This document shows, one piece after another, positions 58,101 through 64,000 of a DNA stretch of 64,000 nucleotides. The stretch is from Tumebacillus permanentifrigoris (lineage in GTDB: Bacteria; Bacillota; Bacilli; Tumebacillales; Tumebacillaceae), in NCBI RefSeq assembly GCF_003148565.1, contig NZ_QGGL01000020.1:1-64000 (forward strand). The letters are read 5' to 3'. Made by a program: the position numbers and the translations under genes. The notes beneath the pieces are model-generated. The model saw only the letters and a program-made list of their open reading frames with translations. It was not told the origin of the DNA and did no database searches. The first letter of the stretch is position 1. Every line of letters begins with the position of its first letter.

Positions 58101-58610
58101 ATGAAGAGGAGCCTACGCTTTGTCGCCGCAAGTCTCACTGCGGCGACTTTTTTATGTTCTGCGACGTTCGCACAAGCCCGACCGTCCCCACCTACAGAGA
58201 CGCAGCGGCAACTTGCTGACCAACAGCACCAACTCGACAAGTTGGACTCTGACATCCACAAGATCATGGTCGCCCTGAAAAATTCGACCCGGGAGATGCG
58301 CCACCGCGCCGAGACGATGAGCGATGTCGACCGCAAAGTTGCACAGAAAAACCTGATCAAGTTCCACGACGACCTCAAAAAAGCGCAGGTGCTGCACGTC
58401 GAGATCGAAGACTTGCGCAAACTCTATCAGGCCGCTCAAGTCAAAAAAGACTACCGCAAGATGCGCTCGGTGCTCGAACTGCTCGTCGAGAAGAAAACGG
58501 AGATGCTCGCAAGCTTGCAAAGCGCCCATGGAGAGTTAGAAGTGGAGATGCAACGAGTACGAAAAATCAAGCCGAAGCCGCCTTCGTCAGACACCGCTCG
58601 ACATTTGTAG
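58101..58610 (+). CDS. Small secreted coiled-coil protein
   Basis: A 169-residue protein. Residues 1-25 form a signal peptide (MKRSLRFVAASLTAATFLCS ending AQA). The rest is almost entirely helical, with heptads suggesting a coiled-coil (ADQQHQLDKLDSDIHKI, KKAQVLHVEIEDLRKL). No enzyme motif is visible. The ATG at 58101 follows aagaggtgagg. It lies 33 bases after the DnaI-like gene but is probably unrelated in function. Confidence 0.8.
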   Translation: MKRSLRFVAASLTAATFLCSATFAQARPSPPTETQRQLADQQHQLDKLDSDIHKIMVALKNSTREMRHRAETMSDVDRKVAQKNLIKFHDDLKKAQVLHVEIEDLRKLYQAAQVKKDYRKMRSVLELLVEKKTEMLASLQSAHGELEVEMQRVRKIKPKPPSSDTARHL

Positions 58611-58672
58611 CTAATAATCGACACATCATTACAAATACTACAAAAAAAGAATATATACTTGGACTAAGATTG

Positions 58673-58681
58673 TGCTATACT
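58673..58681 (+). promoter_or_regulatory. Extended -10 promoter of the PhnD-type gene
   Basis: TGCTATACT is an extended -10 (TGn followed by TATACT at 58676-58681), 49 bases before the start codon. No good -35 is present at 17 bases, as is allowed for this class. Confidence 0.5.
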
Positions 58682-58730
58682 AAATCTCGGAATAAGTCAC
58701 AAAATCTTCATCTCATCGGGGGAAAAATCA

Positions 58731-59660
58731 ATGTTGAAGAAATCTTTAGTAGTGGGTCTCACCTTTGCACTGGCTGCTACCGCATTCGTAGGTTGCGGTT
58801 CCAAAGATGACAAAAAAGATACTACGGGCGATGCTGCAACCAAACCGGCTGCAGAAGCTGCTCCGACGAAACTCGTAGTCGGCTTCATCCCGTCCCAAAA
58901 CGCTGAATCTCTGTCGGCAAAAGCAAAGCCGATGGGCGAACTGCTCTCCAAAGAGCTGGGAATTCCGGTTGAAGTTTCTGTCACCACGAACTTTAACGCT
59001 CTCGTAGAAGGTATGGCTGCGAAGAAGATCGACGTTGGCTTCCTCAACCCGGTTAACTATGTATTCGCACATGACAAGAAAAAAGCGGCTGACCTCTTGC
59101 TGCAAACCTCTCGTCAAGGTTCCGCTTCTTACAAGTCTGTCTTCGTCAAGAAGAAAGGCGACGCTACGATCAAGGAAGTCAAAGACATCAAAGGCAAGAA
59201 AGTTGCTTTCGTTGACGGCGCTTCCGCAGCTGGTTACCTGTACCCGGTTGTTATGATCAAAAACGCACAATTGAACCCGGATACCGACATCACCGGCACC
59301 ATGGCTGGTGGCCATGACAAAGCCCTGATGGCGCTGTACCGTGGCGACGTAGATGTTGCAACCGTCTTCGATTCCGCGATCGACCAAACCATCGCGAAAA
59401 CGACTCCGGATGCAAAAGAAAAGCTTGAAATCTTCGCAACTTCCGAGCCGATCCCGAACGATACCGTTTCGATCCGCCCGGGCTTCGATGATGCGTTCAA
59501 AAAGAAAGTTTCCGATGCATTCCAAAAGATCATGTCCACCCCGGAAGGCAAGAAAATCGGTATGGATATCTACAACTTCGATGGCCTGCAACCGGCTGAC
59601 GACAAAAACTTCGATCCGGTTCGTAAAATGATCGAAGCTACCGGCGCAGCACCGAAATAA
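58731..59660 (+). CDS. PhnD-type phosphate/phosphonate ABC transporter substrate-binding lipoprotein
   Basis: A 309-residue exported binding protein. The lipobox AFVGC at about residues 18-22 gives a lipidated Cys. The mature part has the family pattern KLVVGFIPSQNAESL, then VDVGFLNPVNYVFA, KKVAFVDGASAAGY and GGHDKALMALYRGDVDVATV. Relatives bind phosphonates, phosphite or phosphate. The permease and ATPase genes (phnC and phnE) are not next to it, so it is an orphan or is paired elsewhere. It is transcribed alone between a promoter and a terminator. Confidence 0.9.
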   Translation: MLKKSLVVGLTFALAATAFVGCGSKDDKKDTTGDAATKPAAEAAPTKLVVGFIPSQNAESLSAKAKPMGELLSKELGIPVEVSVTTNFNALVEGMAAKKIDVGFLNPVNYVFAHDKKKAADLLLQTSRQGSASYKSVFVKKKGDATIKEVKDIKGKKVAFVDGASAAGYLYPVVMIKNAQLNPDTDITGTMAGGHDKALMALYRGDVDVATVFDSAIDQTIAKTTPDAKEKLEIFATSEPIPNDTVSIRPGFDDAFKKKVSDAFQKIMSTPEGKKIGMDIYNFDGLQPADDKNFDPVRKMIEATGAAPK

Positions 59661-59684
59661 GCGATAGTAGCACGATAGCAGGAC

Positions 59685-59720
59685 AAAAAGCGACGCTCCT
59701 TTGAGAGAGTCGCTTTTTTT
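59685..59720 (+). terminator. Terminator after the PhnD-type gene
   Basis: Arms aaaagcgac and gtcgctttt with an internal imperfect gctc/gaga pair are followed by a T run. Confidence 0.82.
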
Positions 59721-59842
59721 GTCGGAAAAAACTTCCCGGTCACTGACAGGTTCTAACAAACATTGCGCGGCAAATCGGATACGATGGAAGCAACCCGTTG
59801 GACCAAGTTGCGGAAAACATCGAGAGGATGTGTTGTCAGCGC

Positions 59843-60772
59843 ATGCAAAAAATCATCTGGAGCGCCTGTTTCGTCACTGCAATTCTGCTCGGTAGCTCAA
59901 CACAAGCCTCCACCTCGCAGACTGCAAGCCCCCGACTCGCACCCTCAACCCTGCCAGCACAACAGTTGACAGGCGTGATGGATGATCGAACAGAACAGGT
60001 TCATCCAGTTGATCCCAAACTGGAGGCTCGTCCCGTGCTCAGCCTGATCGCAAGCGTGCCTGGCTTTGCAGATTGGCAAGCGGCCGAGGTGAAGCCTGTG
60101 CGGAATCTGCATGATCGAGAAGCGCGGACGAACGCAGTGCTCTGGGAGGTACAAGCTGGTTCGCAGATGATCGGCTATCTCGTGACCTCTCCAGATGGAC
60201 AACACCTCTACGAATTCAGCACGCGCCCAGTACCGGAATTGCCCCCGCATCTGCAAGCGCAGGCTGCCGCAAACGGATATCTCTACGGAGGGCCGGCCTT
60301 GCAACTCGCCTACGTGAACGGGGAGCAAGGTGCCGAGTTAGTCAATCTATTGACAGGCGAGATGCTACCGGACGGTGAACTGCTCGACCGCGTGCCTGAC
60401 ACCGTGCCTGTTGCGCAAAAAACGGCAGGATCTCCACGCGTGCTTCCGCTTCCGACCACCGCTCATGCGCAAGACGACGCGTTCTATGCGACAGGTCTCT
60501 ACGGAAAAGCTCAACTGGGCGACGCCGACACGGGCGTCCAACCTTTGCAAGAATTCGCCAAGCAAGCAGACTACCGACAACCGACGATGATCGTATATGA
60601 CGCGATACCGGACAAACTCTACATCACACTATCCCTCTCAAAAGCCATCCATTTGGGGGCGGACACCACGTTTCTCGCTGTGCACGACCCCTTCGCATTG
60701 AACGCAGAACAAAGCCAACCGATCTACATCGACAGTCGCTTTCCCGTCACAGCCGTACCTGTACGCCTATAA
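59843..60772 (+). CDS. Secreted hypothetical protein
   Basis: About 309 residues. A signal peptide (MQKIIWSACFVTAILLG ... STQAS) covers the first 26 or so residues. No domain is recognised; the mature part is a mix of strand-rich segments such as IGYLVTSPDGQHLYEF and LYGGPALQLAYVNG, suggesting a beta-rich fold. The ATG at 59843 is chosen because it opens directly into the signal sequence; an earlier start (59828 ATG or a TTG at 59798) is possible. The last 13 codons belong to a repeat also found twice downstream. Confidence 0.7.
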   Translation: MQKIIWSACFVTAILLGSSTQASTSQTASPRLAPSTLPAQQLTGVMDDRTEQVHPVDPKLEARPVLSLIASVPGFADWQAAEVKPVRNLHDREARTNAVLWEVQAGSQMIGYLVTSPDGQHLYEFSTRPVPELPPHLQAQAAANGYLYGGPALQLAYVNGEQGAELVNLLTGEMLPDGELLDRVPDTVPVAQKTAGSPRVLPLPTTAHAQDDAFYATGLYGKAQLGDADTGVQPLQEFAKQADYRQPTMIVYDAIPDKLYITLSLSKAIHLGADTTFLAVHDPFALNAEQSQPIYIDSRFPVTAVPVRL

Positions 60773-60898
60773 AAAAGGACCAATAAGGAGTAGTCGCCCC
60801 GTCACAGCCCTACCTACACCTATAAAAGGACCCACATTGCGCACGTCTTAGTCGCTTTCCCGTCACAGCCCTACTTATTCACACGAAAAAAGGACTCC
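60734..60898 (+). repeat. Three degenerate tandem copies of a gene-end sequence
   Basis: Copies start at 60734, 60791 and 60849, each about 43-50 bases long. All share agtcgc...cccgtcacagcc.tac and end in a run of A followed by ggac. The first encodes the C-terminus of the preceding secreted protein including its TAA; the others lie after the stop. The third copy's end is part of the terminator hairpin. Likely product of repeated duplication of a gene 3' end. Confidence 0.85.
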
Positions 60899-60916
60899 CA
60901 AAGGAGTCCTTTTTTC
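60885..60916. terminator. Terminator shared by converging transcripts
   Basis: Arms aaaaaggactcc and ggagtccttttt with loop caaa. It follows the secreted-protein gene on the plus strand and yqhG on the minus strand. Confidence 0.9.
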
Positions 60917-60978
60917 ATATAAGAAGCTATCAGATCATGCTTCGAACATGATCGCATGAAAGGCAATTCCGGTCGCTC

Positions 60979-61863
60979 TCATTGCACGAAGCGTTCTCTC
61001 GAAACATTCGCCCCGCGCAACACCGTTTCACTCAGATAGAGCAACGCGAACTGAAACGGCTCGATCTTCACCCGCGGAGCACAGCGCCACTCTAACTCTT
61101 CGAGCCGGAGTCGGAGTTCTGCTTGGAAGAGGGTGGCCTTGGCCGCTTTTTCCTCATCGGGGAGTTGTGTGTCCGCATTGACGAGACCAAGCGATTGGTA
61201 GTAGGTCTCCAATTGCTCACGTTCTCTGGAGAGGTTGTCCTGCGCATCGATCGCCCAGGTGTGGTTCATCGCTTGAATTTCCGAGTGCACCTGATCGCGG
61301 ATCTTGGTAAACCCTTGCTGCATCGACAACTTCGCGGTCTCGACCTGCACCAACTGCGAGGGTTGCGGTGTGAACGTCAGGCCTTCCACGCGCTCATAAA
61401 AATCATGATACACCTCACCTGTCAACAGATGTACACCGTAGGACACGATCTCATCTCGACAGCGATCGGCGATGAGGGAGAGTTTGCAGGTGATCATCAG
61501 CACAGGAACCAGCGTCGTCCCCGTCAACATCGCGCCTTGTTGGTAGCCACAGGTGCAACTCCCGCGCTTTTTCGTGGAATCGATCATCTTGCTCAAAAAG
61601 AGACTGCCAAACGTCAGATACTCTGGGCGTTCCATGTCTTCGCGTTGCAGATCTTGCTGGAAGATCAAATGCTTGACCGTATTCGGAATGTCCTTGTAAA
61701 TCGTCTCGACCATCATCCAATGCCACGGACGGTCGATCAATTCCTTGTCGACATCGCGCGGCAACTCAACTTGGAGATACGCGGGTTCATCCTGCAACAG
61801 CGGGGCTTTGACCGCTTGAAAGTACCGCCTGCAAAAATCCTGAATCTCCTCCTGCGATTGCAA
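60979..61863 (-). CDS. yqhG: YqhG family protein
   Basis: About 294 residues, conserved in Bacilli, function unknown. The family features visible are the N-terminal QSQEEIQDFCRRYFQAV, the ELPRDVDKELIDRPWHWMM region, and a helical C-terminal part rich in Glu and Arg. The TTG at 61863 is preceded by ggaggtg at suitable spacing; a GTG three codons earlier (61872) lies inside the binding site. It lies 15 bases after yqhH, the standard pair, with the glycine riboswitch divergent, as in Bacillus. Confidence 0.88.
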   Translation of the reverse strand: MQSQEEIQDFCRRYFQAVKAPLLQDEPAYLQVELPRDVDKELIDRPWHWMMVETIYKDIPNTVKHLIFQQDLQREDMERPEYLTFGSLFLSKMIDSTKKRGSCTCGYQQGAMLTGTTLVPVLMITCKLSLIADRCRDEIVSYGVHLLTGEVYHDFYERVEGLTFTPQPSQLVQVETAKLSMQQGFTKIRDQVHSEIQAMNHTWAIDAQDNLSREREQLETYYQSLGLVNADTQLPDEEKAAKATLFQAELRLRLEELEWRCAPRVKIEPFQFALLYLSETVLRGANVSRERFVQ

Positions 61864-61878
61864 AAGCTTCACCTCCGA

Positions 61879-63564
61879 CTAGCGGACGACATCGGACACG
61901 CGCACCATCTCTTCGCCGAGTTCGTCCAATTTGGTTTTCATCTCGTCACGGCTTGCGTTGCGCATAAAGAGATCCATCATCTCGTTATCCAGCTTGCGTC
62001 CTACCTTCAGATTCCCGAGGATCAAATCCAATTCACCGATGACCATCTCAAACATCTGAATCTTCTCTTCTAATAGAGAGACGATATGCTCCTCAATCGT
62101 GCCGCGTGTGGAGAGGTTGTAGATGTGTACATCGCGCTGTTGGCCCAGCCTGTGTACGCGACCAATCCGTTGCTCCAAGCGCATCGGATTCCACGGCAGG
62201 TCGAAATTGATCAATTGGTTGCAGAACTGGAGGTTGATCCCTTCACCGCCAGCCTCTGTGGCGACCAGCACTTGGAAGCGATTTTTGAACAGTTCTGTCA
62301 TCCAGTCTTTTTTGTTCCGCTTAAAGCCGCCACGAAAGATAACAGCCCGAATGCCGTGTTGCTGAAGCATATAGAGAATAAAGTCTTGTGTCGCCCGGTA
62401 TTCGGTGAAGATGATCACTTTATCATCCATCGTCTGCAACAACTCAATCAACTTGTCGATTTTTTTGTACGCAGGAATTTTTTCTGCCATCGCATGCAAC
62501 TCTTCGACACGACCGCGAACCTCGGGAGGTGTTTTTTCACTGTCCTTCATGTTTTTCAAGGAGACGAGGGCAGCATAGGGTGAGGAGCAGATCTGACGCT
62601 GCAACGTGATCAGTTGCAAGAAATTGCCCTTGCCCTCCTCGCGCAACTTCCGATATTGCTCCTTGATAAACTCCGTGACATGCTCATATAACTCAGTCTC
62701 CTCCGGATACATGTCCAAGAGGATCGACTGGACATTGCGTTTGGTGAACGTGATGCCACCCTCCGAGCGCTTGTTGCGAATCATCACATCGGAGAGTGCT
62801 TTTTTCAATTCGACGCGGTTTTTGGGGGTGCGTTTGGTTTCCATGAACATCGAGGAATAGTCGTTTTGCGAGCCGAGCTGACCGGGTTTTAGCAACGTGA
62901 TCAAGTTATAGAGTTCCTTCATATCGTTTTGCACCGGTGTAGCGGTCAGTAGCAACAAATACTTTTTTCGCAAGCTGTTGACCATCTCATAGTTCTTGGA
63001 CTTTTTGTTTTTCAACTTGTGTGCTTCGTCGACGATGACGATGTCGTATTCTTGCTTGAGCACGATCTCGCGGTGGGGGTCTCGTTTGACCGTGTCGATC
63101 GAGGAAACCACGATCTCATAATCGGTCCAGCTGTAAGAATTTTTTTGTTTCTGTGCGGAGATCTTGAACTTGTCGTTGAGTTCGCGCACCCACTGGATGA
63201 CGAGCGAGGAGGGGACGAGGATCAAAACTTTTTGGACGAGGCCGCGAATCAGATATTCCTTCAAAATCAGACCGGCCTCAATCGTTTTGCCAAGTCCGAC
63301 CTCGTCAGCGAGAATGGCGCGGCCGTGGAGTTCATTGAGAACTTTTTTCGCCGTCTCGAGCTGGTGCGGGTAAGGTGTGACTTCAGGGAGTTGTTGCAAG
63401 CAGATCAGTTGGTCGAAGTTTGGAACCACGCGTGTCCGCTCGGCTTCGTAGGCGAGGCGAAACAGATCCCATGTCGCCCATTCGTTCGTCTCCATGCGCA
63501 CTTGGAACTGCTCGAACAGTGCATCGGTCCATTCAATCCTTGGCTGAAAGCCTGTTTTCTCCAA
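61879..63564 (-). CDS. yqhH: SNF2-family DEAD/DEAH-box helicase YqhH
   Basis: A 561-residue helicase-like protein. Helicase motif I is LADEVGLGKTIEAGL (about 88-102), motif II VIVDEAHKLKN (about 172), motif III LLLTATPVQND, and the C-terminal lobe contains VLVATEAGGEGINLQFC and the arginine fingers in RLEQRIGRVHRLGQ. SNF2 proteins move along double-stranded DNA. No nuclease domain is fused. The role in Bacilli is unknown. It is co-transcribed with yqhG. Confidence 0.95.
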   Translation of the reverse strand: MEKTGFQPRIEWTDALFEQFQVRMETNEWATWDLFRLAYEAERTRVVPNFDQLICLQQLPEVTPYPHQLETAKKVLNELHGRAILADEVGLGKTIEAGLILKEYLIRGLVQKVLILVPSSLVIQWVRELNDKFKISAQKQKNSYSWTDYEIVVSSIDTVKRDPHREIVLKQEYDIVIVDEAHKLKNKKSKNYEMVNSLRKKYLLLLTATPVQNDMKELYNLITLLKPGQLGSQNDYSSMFMETKRTPKNRVELKKALSDVMIRNKRSEGGITFTKRNVQSILLDMYPEETELYEHVTEFIKEQYRKLREEGKGNFLQLITLQRQICSSPYAALVSLKNMKDSEKTPPEVRGRVEELHAMAEKIPAYKKIDKLIELLQTMDDKVIIFTEYRATQDFILYMLQQHGIRAVIFRGGFKRNKKDWMTELFKNRFQVLVATEAGGEGINLQFCNQLINFDLPWNPMRLEQRIGRVHRLGQQRDVHIYNLSTRGTIEEHIVSLLEEKIQMFEMVIGELDLILGNLKVGRKLDNEMMDLFMRNASRDEMKTKLDELGEEMVRVSDVVR

Positions 63565-63744
63565 AACGGACCCACCTCCAGATACAAGTCTTTGTATCGT
63601 TAGTATGACCTATCGATGCCAATTTTTTACGAGTAGGATTGTAGAAGCTCCATCAGGTAAAATTTTTCAAAATAAAGGGCACCATACCAAGAGAACTTAT
63701 GGTAAAATGGGGTCAGGAACAGAATAAAGCGAATGATCGTTGAC
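63565..63744. promoter_or_regulatory. Divergent promoter region between yqhH and the glycine riboswitch
   Basis: A 180-base AT-rich gap. On the plus strand TGGTAAAAT (63700-63708) is an extended -10, 36 bases before the riboswitch. On the minus strand ttggca near 63618-63623 is a candidate -35 for yqhH, but no convincing -10 was found. Confidence 0.5.
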
Positions 63745-64000
63745 GGGAGAGTTCATAACGTTCGGGTTTTATACCCCAGAACGTGTGACGCCGAAGGAGC
63801 AAGTACGTGTCCACCCAGGACATATTGCGAATCTCTCAGGCTGAAGGACCGTCGCGGGACGCATCTCTGGAGAGAGTCGCCAACCGGTTGTAAGGTTGAG
63901 TGACCACCCACGGGGTAACTTTGCGCTCATATGCGCGGAGGGAACTCTCAGGTTAAGAGGACAGAGGAGACGGGGGCCTTAACAGGCGTACCTGTCTCCT
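63745..64000 (+). promoter_or_regulatory. Tandem glycine riboswitch (cut by window edge)
   Basis: Two glycine aptamers in a row. The first (about 63745-63878) has gacgccgaaggagcaa, the conserved tctctcaggctgaaggaccg and a closing ctctggagag. The second (about 63880-63972) has ccacccacggggtaac, ggaactctcaggttaagagg and acagagg. The tail after 63973 begins an expression platform with paired acaggc/gtacctgt. In Bacilli this leader controls gcvT-gcvPA-gcvPB, so gcvT is expected beyond the window. Confidence 0.93.

Noticed and set aside
61123-62073. 316-codon plus-strand open frame under yqhG/yqhH
   Set aside because: Shadow of two genes and their junction; no supporting start or domain.
63660-64000. 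Second T-box or SAM riboswitch at the right edge
   Set aside because: The conserved tctcaggctgaaggacc and actctcaggttaagagg segments and tandem layout are those of the glycine riboswitch.

Overview
The window reads as a chromosomal segment of a rod-shaped, endospore-forming, naturally competence-capable member of the Firmicutes. The evidence is gene content and order: valS-folC ... spoIIB-like-maf-radC-mreBCD ... minCD-spoIVFA-spoIVFB ... rplU-prp-rpmA-spo0B-obg-pheB-like follows the Bacillus valS-to-pheB neighbourhood. comGA-GG ... aroK ... yqhG-yqhH-(glycine riboswitch) follows the Bacillus comG-to-gcvT neighbourhood. A type IV pilus cluster at the position where Bacillus has only comC, SLH-domain surface proteins and the fairly GC-rich codon use suggest a Tumebacillus/Alicyclobacillaceae-like organism; that placement is inference.

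Layout. 1-2500: an AT-rich accessory stretch with the tail of a tyrosine-recombinase-like gene, two adjacent genes with HEPN-like features and a cysteine-rich zinc-type protein, ending near a tRNA-Val(GAC). 2900-4375: a secreted matrixin-type protease and a secreted partner of unknown function. 4440-8894: T-box-controlled valS, then folC. 9101-18965: a complete type IV pilus cluster (pilB, pilT, pilC, pilin, pilD, three minor pilin-type genes, pilM, pilN and an unusual pilO). 19109-24150: a 3D/G5-domain wall protein, a SpoIIB-like SPOR protein, aspA, maf and radC. 24231-34307: cell shape and division (mreBCD, two tandem class B PBPs, minCD) and spoIVFA/spoIVFB. 34343-39603: rng, rplU-prp-rpmA, spo0B, obg and a small JAMM-type protein.

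39665-43252 holds a TauE-type permease (minus strand), an MFS transporter and an SLH-domain protein. A 0.6-kb non-coding gap follows; it contains a possible small RNA with its own promoter and terminator. 43865-48061 is the seven-gene comG competence pseudopilus operon. 48238-53519 carries a chemotaxis receptor, a PAS histidine kinase, a convergent Spo0E-type phosphatase and aroK. 53604-58610 has asnB, an ACT-domain regulator with thrB, a DnaI-like AAA+ ATPase and a small secreted coiled-coil protein. 58731-60898 has an orphan PhnD-type lipoprotein and a secreted unknown whose 3' end is repeated three times. 60979-64000 has yqhG and yqhH on the minus strand and, divergent from them, a tandem glycine riboswitch whose gene (expected gcvT) lies beyond the window.

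How it fits together. Two separate type IV filament machines are encoded, but only one prepilin peptidase (PilD) is seen, so it probably processes both pilin sets. The pilus ATPase PilB has a clear two-part MshEN c-di-GMP-binding motif and ComGA does not. Sporulation parts are scattered through the segment: SpoIIB-like, SpoIVFA/FB, Spo0B, a kinase and a Spo0E-type phosphatase. The most unusual items are the pilO gene with a roughly 250-residue insertion containing an octapeptide repeat, the kinase/Spo0E convergent overlap, the unassigned RNA candidate at 43315-43545, the gene-end repeats at 60734-60898 and the tandem HEPN-like pair beside a recombinase remnant.
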